Source: an uncultured Pelagibacteraceae bacterium (lineage in GTDB: Bacteria; Pseudomonadota; Alphaproteobacteria; Pelagibacterales; Pelagibacteraceae). Taken from it: a stretch of DNA of 64,000 bases. Both the position numbers and the translations under genes were made by a program. Positions 49,327 through 59,604 of the stretch are shown here, piece by piece. Below the pieces are notes generated by a model. The model worked only from the letters and a program-made list of their open reading frames with translations. It did not search any database and had not been told where the DNA came from. Location: contig CACAKN010000004.1 of the NCBI GenBank assembly GCA_902533075.1, forward strand, positions 1 through 64,000, written 5' to 3'. How positions within the stretch are numbered: the first letter of the stretch is position 1; each line of letters starts with the position of its first letter.

Positions 49327-50082
49327 CTAAATTCTAACAGGTATTCCTTTCGAGTCCAAATAATCCTTAGCTTCTTTTACAGAATATTTTCCATAATGAA
49401 ATATAGAAGCTGCCAAAACTGCGCTAGCTTTTCCCAATTTAATTCCATCAACTAGGTGATCTAAGTTACCTACACCACCAGATGCAATAACTGGAATATT
49501 TACTTTGGATGAAATTTTTGTCATCAAATCAATATCATAGCCAACTTGAGTTCCGTCTCTGTCCATTGAGGTTACCAATATTTCTCCTGCACCATTTTCC
49601 TCCATTTGTTTTGCATACTCTAGCGCATCGATGCTACTATTGTTTCTTCCTCCATGAGTGAATACTTCCCATTTATCCCCATTCTTTTTTGCATCAATTG
49701 CAACTACAATACATTGAGACCCAAATTTCTTTGAACTATCAATAACAACTTTTGGGTTTTCAACCGCTGCAGTATTTATTGAAACTTTATCAGCCCCACA
49801 ACTGAGTAATTTATTAATATCCTCAACACTTCGAACACCACCCCCAACAGTTAAAGGGACAAAACATTTTTTTGAAGTTTTTTCTACAACATCATAAATA
49901 GTATCTCTATTTTCATTTGAGGCAGTAATATCTAAAAAACAAATTTCGTCTGCTCCACCATCGCTATAGATTTTAGCTTGTTCTACAGGATCACCTGCAT
50001 CTTTTAAATCAACAAAGTTTATACCTTTAACGACGCGACCATTTTTAACATCTAAACAAGGAATTATTCTATTTTTAAGCAT
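49327..50082 (-). CDS. hisF: imidazole glycerol phosphate synthase cyclase subunit
   Basis: [29 protein letters not shown]. Confidence 0.97.
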   Translation of the reverse strand: MLKNRIIPCLDVKNGRVVKGINFVDLKDAGDPVEQAKIYSDGGADEICFLDITASNENRDTIYDVVEKTSKKCFVPLTVGGGVRSVEDINKLLSCGADKVSINTAAVENPKVVIDSSKKFGSQCIVVAIDAKKNGDKWEVFTHGGRNNSSIDALEYAKQMEENGAGEILVTSMDRDGTQVGYDIDLMTKISSKVNIPVIASGGVGNLDHLVDGIKLGKASAVLAASIFHYGKYSVKEAKDYLDSKGIPVRI

Positions 50083-50791
50083 CTTCTTTTACTAATTCTT
50101 CTAATTTTATATCACCATCATAAATTGCTTTACCAACTATTATACCCTCAATATTTTTTAAATTCTTTGCTTTTTTAATATCATCTATTGACGAAACTCC
50201 ACCGGATATAACCACAGGGCAATTTGATAGTTCAGCAACTTTCATTGTTTCATCAAAATTTGGACTTTGTTTCATGCCATCTCTATTAATATCTGTATAA
50301 ATCAATCTACTAACACCATAGTCATTAACTTGTTTCAAATAATCTAAAGTTAATTGATTAGAACTTTCTTTCCATCCCGATACTGACAAATACCCATCTT
50401 TAGCATCTAAACCTAAAGCAATTTTATTTGGAAATTTTTCACACGATTCTTTTAAAAAATTTTTATCTTTTATAGCAGCACTTCCTAAAATTACTTTTTC
50501 AACACCAACATCGATATATTTTTGAATACTATCAAAATTTCTTATACCACCACCTATCTCAATATTTAGATCAAATTTAGCAACTATATCTTTAATAATA
50601 TCATGATTAGCTGTTTTACCAGTTAAAGCTCCATCTAAATCAATTATGTGAAAATTTTTAAATCCATATTCTTTATATTTTTCAGCTTGTTCAATTGGGG
50701 ACATTTCATACTCGGTTTTGTTATCGAAATCTCCTTTAACTAATCTTACACACTTTTTATCTTTTATATCTATGGCTGGAAATATTTTCAT
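50075..50791 (-). CDS. hisA: phosphoribosylformimino-AICAR ribotide isomerase
   Basis: [29 protein letters not shown]. Confidence 0.96.
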   Translation of the reverse strand: MKIFPAIDIKDKKCVRLVKGDFDNKTEYEMSPIEQAEKYKEYGFKNFHIIDLDGALTGKTANHDIIKDIVAKFDLNIEIGGGIRNFDSIQKYIDVGVEKVILGSAAIKDKNFLKESCEKFPNKIALGLDAKDGYLSVSGWKESSNQLTLDYLKQVNDYGVSRLIYTDINRDGMKQSPNFDETMKVAELSNCPVVISGGVSSIDDIKKAKNLKNIEGIIVGKAIYDGDIKLEELVKEDA

Positions 50792-51418
50792 TTACAAATT
50801 TAAAAAATTATTGATTATTTTAAGACCAATCTTATCACTCTTTTCAGGGTGAAATTGGGTTCCAAAGATATTTTCTTTTTCAACAGAGCAAACAATATTT
50901 GATGAATAATCAGTTGTTGCTGATATCACATTTTTATCTTCTGGAATAAATTCATAACTGTGAACAAAATACATATGAGATTTATCGTTTATATCCTTAA
51001 AAATTTTACTTTCTTTAACAATGTTGATTTGATTCCAACCAATGTGAGGAAGTTTAAATTTTCCATTTTGGTTATCAATTTTTGAAACCTTTCCTGAAAT
51101 CCAACCCAATCCTTGTGTTTCACTTTCTTCATAACCAATATCAGCGAACATTTGTAAGCCAACGCAAATTCCAAAAAGAGGTTTTTTATTAGTCATTGCA
51201 AATTCATTTAAAGTTTCTTTTAGACCATTAATTTTGTTCAAAGCATCTATACAACTTTTAAATGAGCCCTGACCTGGTAAAACTACTTTATCACTTAATT
51301 TAATCTTATTTAAATCTGAGGTTACCTCGATATTCACTTTATCTTCAGCGACTTCTTTAAAAGAGTTTATTACCGAGCTTATATTGCCCGATTTATAATC
51401 AACAATTGAAACGTTCAT
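50792..51418 (-). CDS. hisH: imidazole glycerol phosphate synthase glutaminase subunit
   Basis: LPGQGSFKSC; LFGICVGLQMF; FGTQFHPEKS. Confidence 0.96.
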   Translation of the reverse strand: MNVSIVDYKSGNISSVINSFKEVAEDKVNIEVTSDLNKIKLSDKVVLPGQGSFKSCIDALNKINGLKETLNEFAMTNKKPLFGICVGLQMFADIGYEESETQGLGWISGKVSKIDNQNGKFKLPHIGWNQINIVKESKIFKDINDKSHMYFVHSYEFIPEDKNVISATTDYSSNIVCSVEKENIFGTQFHPEKSDKIGLKIINNFLNL

Positions 51419-51423
51419 TAAAT

Positions 51424-52014
51424 TTATAAAGAACCTTTTGTAGAAGGAATTGTTTTTTTGTTCCTCGGATCTATTTCCAATGCAGTTCTCAAAGATCTGG
51501 CAAGCCCTTTAAAGCAAGATTCAATTATATGGTGACTATTATCCCCATAAATATTTTCAACATGTAATGTAATTCCTGCTGCTTGTGAAAACGCCTGAAA
51601 CCATTCTTTAAATAGTTCAGTATCCATCTCTCCAAGTTTTTCTACTTTCAGGTTTACTTTCCAAATTAAATAAGGACGATTTGAAATATCAATTGCTACA
51701 CGTGATAGAGTTTCGTCCATTGGGATCATCGCGTGAGCATACCTTCTAATTCCAACGGATTTTTTTAAAGCTTTTTTTAAAGCCTCACCAATCGCGATTC
51801 CTGTATCCTCTGTTGTATGATGAAGGTCAATATGAGTGTCACCTTTAGCTTTAATATTCATATCAATTGATGAGTGCTTGGATAATTGTTCAAGCATATG
51901 ATTTAAAAAACCTATTCCTGTGTCAATTTTGTATTTACCTTTTCCGTCGATATTTAAATCAACACTAATGCTGGTCTCTTTTGTTTTTCGACTAATTTTG
52001 CCTTTACGCTTCAT
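51424..52014 (-). CDS. hisB: imidazoleglycerol-phosphate dehydratase
   Basis: [28 protein letters not shown]. Confidence 0.96.
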   Translation of the reverse strand: MKRKGKISRKTKETSISVDLNIDGKGKYKIDTGIGFLNHMLEQLSKHSSIDMNIKAKGDTHIDLHHTTEDTGIAIGEALKKALKKSVGIRRYAHAMIPMDETLSRVAIDISNRPYLIWKVNLKVEKLGEMDTELFKEWFQAFSQAAGITLHVENIYGDNSHHIIESCFKGLARSLRTALEIDPRNKKTIPSTKGSL

Positions 52015-52070
52015 AATTAAAAACAGGTATACATATATTATTCAATTATGGCAATAATACTAAACCTGGG

Positions 52071-52098
52071 CTTGAACTATTCAATTTAATATCCATTT
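52071..52098 (+). promoter_or_regulatory. sigma32-like promoter upstream of hslVU
   Basis: CTTGAA (52071-52076), 14-nt spacer, ATCCATTT (52091-52098) against CTTGAA...CCCCATnT. Confidence 0.5.
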
Positions 52099-52105
52099 AT
52101 AAGCT

Positions 52106-52621
52106 ATGACAACGATTGTATTAGTAAGAAAAAACAATGAAGTAGTGGTTGCGGGTGATGGACAAGTAAGTATGGGAAATACTGTCGTAAAGAGCACGGC
52201 GTCAAAAGTAAGAAAAATTGAAAAAAGAGATGTGGTAGCAGGTTTCGCTGGATCTACTGCAGATGCATTAACATTATTTGAGAGATTAGAAGCTAAAATA
52301 GAAAAACACGCTGGAAATTTATCAAGAGCAGCAGTTGAATTAGCAAAAGATTGGAGAACAGATAAATATTTAAGAAGATTGGAAGCCTTAATGGCAATTG
52401 GTGACAAAGAAAATAGCTATATTATTTCTGGCACTGGTGATGTTTTGGAACCTGAAGGTGATGTAATAGGGATCGGGTCTGGTGGTAACTATGCTTTAGC
52501 AGCGGGTAAAGTTTTAATTGATACAGATTTAAGTGCTGAACAAGTAGCAAAAAAATCAATTGAAGTTGCATCAGAAATTTGTGTTTTTACAAATAATAAT
52601 ATTAAAGTTGAAAAAATTTAA
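52106..52621 (+). CDS. hslV: ATP-dependent protease subunit HslV
   Basis: [29 protein letters not shown] with Thr at position 2. Confidence 0.97.
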   Translation: MTTIVLVRKNNEVVVAGDGQVSMGNTVVKSTASKVRKIEKRDVVAGFAGSTADALTLFERLEAKIEKHAGNLSRAAVELAKDWRTDKYLRRLEALMAIGDKENSYIISGTGDVLEPEGDVIGIGSGGNYALAAGKVLIDTDLSAEQVAKKSIEVASEICVFTNNNIKVEKI

Positions 52622-53994
52622 TGGAAAAATCTAACGTAACACCACTTGTTCCAAAAGATAAGAATGCTAATGAAAATGAAAAACTTGTTAGCTCTTTATC
52701 TCCAAGAGAAATTGTTTCAGAATTAGATCGTTTTGTTGTAGGTCAAAACAAAGCAAAAAAAGCAGTTGCGGTAGCTCTCAGAAATAGATGGAGAAGACAG
52801 GCTTTAAAAGGTGAAATGAAAAATGAAGTTTTACCAAAAAATATACTTATGATTGGACCAACTGGTGTTGGTAAAACGGAAATATCGAGAAGACTTTCAA
52901 AATTAGCGGAAGCTCCTTTTGTAAAAGTAGAAGCAACAAGATTTACTGAGGTAGGTTATGTTGGAAGAGATGTCGAACAAATTGTCCGAGATTTAGTGGA
53001 GATAGCTATATCAATGGAAAAAGTTAAGAAAAGAAAAGAGGTATTTGCTCAAGCACAAAAGCTTGCTGAGGAAAAAGTTTTGGATGCCTTGGTTGGAAAA
53101 AAAGCAAGTTTAGCAACTAGAGAAAGTTTCAGAAAAAGATTAAGAAATGGTGATTTAGATGAAAATGAAATTGAGATAGCAGTAAGTGATGCTGGTAGTA
53201 ATAGCACCTCTTTTGAGATACCTGGAATGCCTGGTGCGAATGTAGGAATGATAAACATTGGAGAAATGATCGGAAAGTCTATGGGGACAAAAGAAAAAAA
53301 GAAAAAGATGACTGTAAAAGAGTCTCATGAGATTTTAATTAATGATGAATCAGACAAATTAATTGAACAAGACAAAATTATAAAATCAGCTAAAATTTCC
53401 ACTGAAAATAATGGAATCGTATTTCTGGATGAGATAGATAAAATATCCGGTAGAACAGATAGAGTTGGTGGAGATGTATCACGAGAAGGTGTTCAAAGAG
53501 ATTTGCTACCCCTTATTGAAGGAACCACGGTAAATACAAAATATGGCCCAATAAAAACTGATCATATTTTATTTATAGCTTCTGGAGCTTTTCAACTTGC
53601 AAAACCATCAGACTTACTTCCAGAGTTACAGGGTAGACTTCCTATAAGAGTTGAGCTTGAGGCACTAACTAGTGAAGATTTTAAAAGAATTTTAAAAGAG
53701 CCGGATTTTAGTTTAATAAAGCAATATATTGCCTTACTTAAAACTGAGAATGTTGAACTAGAATTTTCAGACGATGGTATTGATACAATTGCAAATATTG
53801 CATCTGAAGTAAATGCTACTGTAGAAAATATAGGTGCAAGACGTTTACACACTATTATTGAAAAGATTTTAGATGAGATAAGTTTTACTGCAACAGACCG
53901 TGCTGGAGAAAAAATAATAATTAATAAAGAATATATAAACAACAACTTAGATTCTTTAGTTAAAGATACGGATTTATCAAAATTTATTTTATAA
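52621..53994 (+). CDS. hslU: ATP-dependent protease ATPase subunit HslU
   Basis: [48 protein letters not shown]. Confidence 0.97.
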   Translation: MEKSNVTPLVPKDKNANENEKLVSSLSPREIVSELDRFVVGQNKAKKAVAVALRNRWRRQALKGEMKNEVLPKNILMIGPTGVGKTEISRRLSKLAEAPFVKVEATRFTEVGYVGRDVEQIVRDLVEIAISMEKVKKRKEVFAQAQKLAEEKVLDALVGKKASLATRESFRKRLRNGDLDENEIEIAVSDAGSNSTSFEIPGMPGANVGMINIGEMIGKSMGTKEKKKKMTVKESHEILINDESDKLIEQDKIIKSAKISTENNGIVFLDEIDKISGRTDRVGGDVSREGVQRDLLPLIEGTTVNTKYGPIKTDHILFIASGAFQLAKPSDLLPELQGRLPIRVELEALTSEDFKRILKEPDFSLIKQYIALLKTENVELEFSDDGIDTIANIASEVNATVENIGARRLHTIIEKILDEISFTATDRAGEKIIINKEYINNNLDSLVKDTDLSKFIL

Positions 53995-54402
53995 TTTTTT
54001 TTTTAAATTTATATAAAAAGCACCACTTCCACCATCCTCAATTTCTGCATCTTGAATACTGTTAATCAAACTCATTAACTCTTTATTATTTTTAATAAAT
54101 TCAGGAACAGAATATTTCAAAATACCTAAATCTTTTGATACATAGGGATTTTTTTTATTTTGCGAATGAATTCCTTTACCCGTCACAATAATTAATCTAT
54201 TGACCTTATTATTGTGTGCATTAAAGATTAAGTCTGTAATTTTTTTATTAGCCTCATCTAAAGAATACCCATGAAGATCAAAGGTATATGTTTTTTTTAT
54301 CTTTCTTTCTTCAATTTTGTCATCTTTGCTTGGAAGACTCTCATCATTTGACAAAAAATTATCCCAGTCTTTTTTATCTTTATCTGAAATTTTATTATTC
54401 AA
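53989..54402 (-). CDS. Smr-domain protein
   Basis: [32 protein letters not shown]. Confidence 0.9.
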   Translation of the reverse strand: MNNKISDKDKKDWDNFLSNDESLPSKDDKIEERKIKKTYTFDLHGYSLDEANKKITDLIFNAHNNKVNRLIIVTGKGIHSQNKKNPYVSKDLGILKYSVPEFIKNNKELMSLINSIQDAEIEDGGSGAFYINLKKKL

Positions 54403-54999
54403 TTAAGTTAATATTTCAACAAGCTGCCAATTTGGATTTGTTGACCTTGTATTTCTAGAAAAGACCCATGTATCATATATTTTTTTTATCTTTTCCGGAT
54501 CACCAGATATAATTTTCTTATCTTTGTCTTTAATACAAGTTATCACCTCAGCTACAAAATCTACAGTAACTTTTAATATATCATTTGATTTTTTATGTTC
54601 TTTAATATCAGCTTTATCTATTCCAATAAAAGTTATTTCTGCAAAATGACCTCTTTGACTTCTTTCCTTAAGAGCTTCATCGAATTGATCGTGTATTTTT
54701 TTACTTAAAAGTGGTTTACTTTTTACTAACTTATTATCATCATCACTAAAGTCTGTTATAATTGTTTCGTAGGCTATTTTTGCACCTTTTAAAAAATCTT
54801 TTTGAGCATTTTCATCAAAATTTTCTTTTTGATGAGTTTTTATTTTTGGATCAATATTCTTTAAAATTTCCTCAAATTGCGGAGGGGCCTTTCCTTCAAA
54901 ACCTGTTCTTTTTCCTAAAATCCCCCTTAATCTTAAAAAAATAAAACCAGCAATCATTGCAAGTAAAATGATGTCTATATATTCAAAACTATAATTCAT
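54403..54999 (-). CDS. Tim44-like domain protein
   Basis: N-terminal TM, FLKGAKIAYETIITDFSDDDN, C-terminal WVFSRNTRSTNPNWQLVEI. Confidence 0.88.
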   Translation of the reverse strand: MNYSFEYIDIILLAMIAGFIFLRLRGILGKRTGFEGKAPPQFEEILKNIDPKIKTHQKENFDENAQKDFLKGAKIAYETIITDFSDDDNKLVKSKPLLSKKIHDQFDEALKERSQRGHFAEITFIGIDKADIKEHKKSNDILKVTVDFVAEVITCIKDKDKKIISGDPEKIKKIYDTWVFSRNTRSTNPNWQLVEILT

Positions 55000-55056
55000 T
55001 AGATTAATTTAATTACTATGTTGATTAATTTCAACTAGCAATTACATTAAAGACAA

Positions 55057-55482
55057 ATGAACACACTATTATTAACAATTATATTAGTTCCAATAATCGA
55101 AATTTACCTATTTATTAAAATTGGCTCACAAATAGGAGCATTTAATACAATTTCACTCATATTTATTACTGCAATTATTGGGGTCGTCTATGCAAGATAT
55201 GAAGGCCTGAACACTTTAAAATCTGGATTGTCACAATTATTTAAAAATGAGGTACCCGCTTATGAAATAATATCGGGCGCTGCTATTGCTTTTGCAGCTT
55301 TACTTTTAATTATACCTGGGTTTGCAACTGATACGATTGGTTTTTTATTAATTTTTCCTTTAACAAGAAAACTTTTTTTTAAAAAAATTTCAACAAAATT
55401 TGAAAAAAATAGAAAAGAAAAAAAAAATTTTATTGAGGGCGAATATGAAGATATAGAAGACGATAATGACAGAAAAATTTAA
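55057..55482 (+). CDS. fxsA: FxsA family membrane protein
   Basis: LVPIIEIYLFIKIGSQIGAFNTI; ALLLIIPGFATDTIGFLL. Confidence 0.88.
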   Translation: MNTLLLTIILVPIIEIYLFIKIGSQIGAFNTISLIFITAIIGVVYARYEGLNTLKSGLSQLFKNEVPAYEIISGAAIAFAALLLIIPGFATDTIGFLLIFPLTRKLFFKKISTKFEKNRKEKKNFIEGEYEDIEDDNDRKI

Positions 55483-55888
55483 AATTCTTGCTAAATTTAT
55501 AAAAGACGCTTCAAGTGAAACAGCTGATATCGAAACATATTTATTTGTTAAAGAAAATATTTCTAAATACCAACTAAATATCGACATAACTTCTAAAGCA
55601 CTTAAAAATAAACTTATAGAGGTTAATACGACACTAAAATTTGAGGATAAAGAACCTAATGATAAAAAATCTTATTATGAAATAGTTTATGCGGCAATAG
55701 TCAAAATTAATGATGATATTAAAGAAAAAAAAGATTTAGAAAAAATTATATTGTGTGATGTACCAACAAAAATATTTCCTGATTTAGAAAATTCCTTTAT
55801 AAATTTAATGCATAACTCGGGACACCCAGGTGTTAAATTAGAAAAAAAAGTAGATTTTAATAAATTATACAATGAAAAATTTAATTAA
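55466..55888 (+). CDS. secB: protein-export chaperone SecB-like
   Basis: FIKDASSETADIETYLF; IFPDLENSFINLMHNSGHPGVKLEKKVDF; position after fxsA. Confidence 0.8.
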   Translation: MTEKFKILAKFIKDASSETADIETYLFVKENISKYQLNIDITSKALKNKLIEVNTTLKFEDKEPNDKKSYYEIVYAAIVKINDDIKEKKDLEKIILCDVPTKIFPDLENSFINLMHNSGHPGVKLEKKVDFNKLYNEKFN

Positions 55889-56547
55889 AAAAAATTTTTT
55901 TTCAAACTACCTTTAATATAATCTTTGTGTTTTTTTAATTCTTCATTAGAAGGTATAATTATTTTTTTATAATATGAAATTGGTTTATCAATTTCTTTTT
56001 TTAAATTAAAATCTTTATCATGTAAATCTAAAGTTGGTTCTTTTTGATCGATCAAATTAATGTAAACTTTAGCCAACAAGTCACAATCAACTAAAGCTGT
56101 ATGTAGTGTTCTGTTTGTATTATCAATTCGATATCTTTTACATAAAGCATCTAAACTTATTGATGAACCAGGAAATTTATCTCTGGCTAAAATTAATGTG
56201 TCGATAATTTTATTATCAATTGTTTTTTTTCCAAGAATTTTTAGCTCATTATTTAAGTGAGATAAATCAAACTCAGCGTTATGAATAATAAGATTTTTAT
56301 CTCTAATAAAAGTTAAGAATTCATCAACAATTTCACTAAATTTTTTTTTCTTTGACAAAAATTCATCAGTGTAACCGTGAATTTCAAGTGCCTTTTCAGA
56401 AACTTTTCTTTCAGGATTTAAATAGCAATGAAATCTATTTTTTGTTGGAATTAGATTATCTAGCTCAATACATCCAATCTCAACAATTCTGTGTCCATCT
56501 TTGACAGACAAGCCTGTGGTCTCTGTATCTAATACTATTTCTTTCAT
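55885..56547 (-). CDS. dnaQ: DNA polymerase III epsilon subunit
   Basis: EIVLDTETTGLSVKDGHRIVEIGCIEL; LIIHNAEFDLSHLN. Confidence 0.95.
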   Translation of the reverse strand: MKEIVLDTETTGLSVKDGHRIVEIGCIELDNLIPTKNRFHCYLNPERKVSEKALEIHGYTDEFLSKKKKFSEIVDEFLTFIRDKNLIIHNAEFDLSHLNNELKILGKKTIDNKIIDTLILARDKFPGSSISLDALCKRYRIDNTNRTLHTALVDCDLLAKVYINLIDQKEPTLDLHDKDFNLKKEIDKPISYYKKIIIPSNEELKKHKDYIKGSLKKNFF

Positions 56548-57117
56548 TTATAATATTTCATTTAAAATATTTTCTATACTTATTTTAACAGAGTTTTTTC
56601 TAAAATTATTCTTAATTACAAAATGAGATCTTTTTTTTTTATAATCAAGTGGAAGTTGAATTTTTTTGAATAATTTTATTAACTTTGGATTAAAATTTTT
56701 TCTACCCTTTAATCTAAGAGAAATATCTTTTTTTTTGGACTGAACAAATACCAAAATATCATTTTTACTATTTATTTTATTTTCAAGAAATAAAGGTATA
56801 TCCAATATTACAATTTTTTTATTTTTGTTTTTTTGCAAAAATATTTGCATTTTTTTTCTAATTTCAAAATGAACTATTTTAATAATTTTTTTTAGATTTT
56901 GATTATTGTCTAATATAGCTTTTTGAACCTGATTTTTATCTACTGGATAAGATTTAAAAAAGTTAGGTAATTTTTTATTAAGTTTAAAAAATATTTTCTT
57001 ATTTTTTTTATATAATTTACCAACTTCATAATCAGCATTAAACACTGGATAACCAAAACTTTTAGCTACAAAAGTTTTTCCTGATCCAATATCTCCTAAA
57101 ACTGCAATTCTTTTCAT
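56548..57117 (-). CDS. coaE: dephospho-CoA kinase
   Basis: AVLGDIGSGKTFVAKSFG; VILDIPLFLEN. Confidence 0.88.
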   Translation of the reverse strand: MKRIAVLGDIGSGKTFVAKSFGYPVFNADYEVGKLYKKNKKIFFKLNKKLPNFFKSYPVDKNQVQKAILDNNQNLKKIIKIVHFEIRKKMQIFLQKNKNKKIVILDIPLFLENKINSKNDILVFVQSKKKDISLRLKGRKNFNPKLIKLFKKIQLPLDYKKKRSHFVIKNNFRKNSVKISIENILNEIL

Positions 57118-57908
57118 TGATATAAAAGTTTTATTACTTTATCATTAATTTTAGGCTCTACGTTGTGCCATATCTTAAAAGCTATTAAAGCCTGATAAAT
57201 AAACATCATTTTACCATTTTCTACTATGCTCCCTAATTTAATTCCTTTATTTAAAAAATTAGTGGTTTTTGGATTATATATTACATCATAAAAAAATTTA
57301 TCTTTTCCGATTTTTGAAAAGTCTAAATCTAATTCATCATCTTTATTCAATCCTAAACTTGTTGCATTTATAATCATATCAAAATCAGGAACATCCCCCC
57401 AATCAATTATAGTTATATTTTTAAATAAACTTTTTAAGTTCTCTGCTCTACTTTTAGTTCTATTGCTTACAAAAATATCATTTGCACCCATTTTGTTTAG
57501 AGCAAAGATTATTGACGGAACAACACCACCAGCCCCTAATATGAAAATTTTTTTATTCTTAACCTGAAAATTTTTATCTTTAATTCCCAACTCAAAACCG
57601 CCAACATCAGTGTTATGTCCAATCATTTTTTCACCATCTAAAGAAATCGTGTTCACAGATTGAGTTGCATTAGCCTCTGGTGATAGCTCATTCAAATATG
57701 GAATAATTTTTTTTTTGAAAGGTATGGTTATATTGACCCCGTAAATACCATTTTTTTTAATGTTTAAAATAAAATCCTCGACTTCGTTGATAGCCAATTT
57801 TTTTTTATGATAAATGGCTTTAATTTTGTTATCATTAATCCAGTGATTATGTAGTTTGGGTGACAATGAGTGGTCTATCGGGTTTCCTATCACAAAATAT
57901 TTTTTCAT
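57114..57908 (-). CDS. aroE: shikimate dehydrogenase
   Basis: VIGNPIDHSLSPKLHNHWI; GVNITIPFKK; FILGAGGVVPSII. Confidence 0.95.
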   Translation of the reverse strand: MKKYFVIGNPIDHSLSPKLHNHWINDNKIKAIYHKKKLAINEVEDFILNIKKNGIYGVNITIPFKKKIIPYLNELSPEANATQSVNTISLDGEKMIGHNTDVGGFELGIKDKNFQVKNKKIFILGAGGVVPSIIFALNKMGANDIFVSNRTKSRAENLKSLFKNITIIDWGDVPDFDMIINATSLGLNKDDELDLDFSKIGKDKFFYDVIYNPKTTNFLNKGIKLGSIVENGKMMFIYQALIAFKIWHNVEPKINDKVIKLLYQ

Positions 57909-57920
57909 TATAAGTTTTTT

Positions 57921-58505
57921 CTAATTTAAGTTTTCCAAATATTCTTTTATTTTTTTTACTGGCAATCCCATTATTGTATCTTTATCACCTTCAATTTTTG
58001 AAAATAAATTTCTACCTTCGCTCTCTATTTGATAAACATTGTAAGCATATAAATTTTCATCAGATATCTTAGATAAGTATTTTTTTAGATCTACATCTGA
58101 AAAATTTTTCATTTGCAATATAGCTTTATCCGTATGATTCCAAATCATCGATCCATTTTTAGAAATACATACTGAACTTATTAAGTGATGCATTTTTCCA
58201 TTGAGTTTCTTAAGAATTTTTAAAGCTTCTTGCCTATCTTCGGGTTTTGATATTAGTTCACCTTCCAAATCTATTACACTATCAGCTCCTAAAACTAAAT
58301 CAGAATTATTATTTTGGCTTACTTTGTTCGCTTTTAATTCAGCTAAATTTTTTGAAATTATTTCTGGAGATGCCTTAATTCTTAATAACGTTTTCTTAAT
58401 CACATCTTCATCGATATTAGATGGTTTAACTGTGCTTGATATATTGTGTTTATCAAGAATTTCTTTTCTTACTTTACTTTTTGATGCAAGTATTAAATCA
58501 ACCAT
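57921..58505 (-). CDS. maf: Maf-family nucleotide pyrophosphatase
   Basis: LILASKSKVRKEIL; LVLGADSVIDLEGELISKPEDRQEAL. Confidence 0.93.
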   Translation of the reverse strand: MVDLILASKSKVRKEILDKHNISSTVKPSNIDEDVIKKTLLRIKASPEIISKNLAELKANKVSQNNNSDLVLGADSVIDLEGELISKPEDRQEALKILKKLNGKMHHLISSVCISKNGSMIWNHTDKAILQMKNFSDVDLKKYLSKISDENLYAYNVYQIESEGRNLFSKIEGDKDTIMGLPVKKIKEYLENLN

Positions 58506-59322
58506 TTTCTTTATAAATTTCGTAAATCTTAATTATTGAAGCAGCAGTTTCTTCAACAGATTTTCTTGTTACGTCTATAGTTGGCCATTTATATTTTTTA
58601 AAAGTATTCTTTGCATCATCAACTTCTTTTCTAATTTTATCAAGATCAGTGTATGATTTGTTCTCGGTTTCTTTTAAAGAATTCATTCTGTTTTTTCTTA
58701 TATCAACGAGTCTCTCTGGTTCTGTATTCAAACCAACAACACAAGAAATTTTTGGATTTTTTTTTAATATTTCTGGAATTGAATTTTCATTTACTAATGG
58801 AATATTAGATGTCTTAAAGCCTTTGTTGGCTAAATAAATTGATGTTGGTGTTTTACTGGTTCTGCTTACACCTAATAAAATAATATCTGATTTATTAATT
58901 TCTTTTAATAAATTTCCATCATCATGATTTATTGTAAACTGTATTGCTGCAATCCTTTTGTAGTACTCATCATTTAAAGCATATTGACCGCTGGGTTGAT
59001 GCGATGCTTTTTGATTTAAAAGTTTTGAAAAACTTAAAATTAATTCTCCTAATACTCCAAAGCATGGAATTTTTTTATCTTCGCTTGTGTTTGCTAAATA
59101 CTTTGCTAAATGAGTATCAACGATTGAATATAAAATTATTGAATTATCATTCTTTTCCGCTTCAGACAGAATTCTAAAAATTTGATTTTCAGTTCTCGTG
59201 AATGAGTATGTGTGAATTTTATAATTGTTGTTTTTAAATTGAGCTTTAATGGCAATGAAAATTCTTTCTAACATTTCGCCTGTAGAATCTGATATAAGAT
59301 AAATTTGGTGTGTATTACTCAT
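58498..59322 (-). CDS. ppsR: pyruvate,phosphate dikinase regulatory protein (DUF299)
   Basis: IYLISDSTGEMLERIF; DIILLGVSRTSKTPTSIYLANKGFKTSNIPLV. Confidence 0.93.
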   Translation of the reverse strand: MSNTHQIYLISDSTGEMLERIFIAIKAQFKNNNYKIHTYSFTRTENQIFRILSEAEKNDNSIILYSIVDTHLAKYLANTSEDKKIPCFGVLGELILSFSKLLNQKASHQPSGQYALNDEYYKRIAAIQFTINHDDGNLLKEINKSDIILLGVSRTSKTPTSIYLANKGFKTSNIPLVNENSIPEILKKNPKISCVVGLNTEPERLVDIRKNRMNSLKETENKSYTDLDKIRKEVDDAKNTFKKYKWPTIDVTRKSVEETAASIIKIYEIYKENG

Positions 59323-59604
59323 GTATTAAGTGTTAATAAATTTTTATTATTTAAATCATATTTAATTATTTTAACATTTTAAAATTTATGTTGTAAAACC
59401 TGGTTTTTATTCACATTATTAAACAACTGAATAAAAATTTCTAAAAATTTATATGTTTTGTTAATAAGCTTCAATTTTTCATATATATTTAATAAATTTA
59501 AAACACTAAATGTTAATAAATTGTTTATAAAATGTTCATTAAATTTAATCATCCTAATTCACAAGTTATACTAATAATACAATCTTATATATTTAATTAT
59601 TATT
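59323..59604. other. putative chromosomal replication origin (oriC)
   Basis: Long AT-rich gap in alphaproteobacterial ppsR-hemE context; TTATTCACA at 59407-59415, TAATTCACA at 59555-59563, TGTTAATAA at 59331-59339, 59459-59467 and 59511-59519, TGTTTATAA at 59522-59530. Confidence 0.75.
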
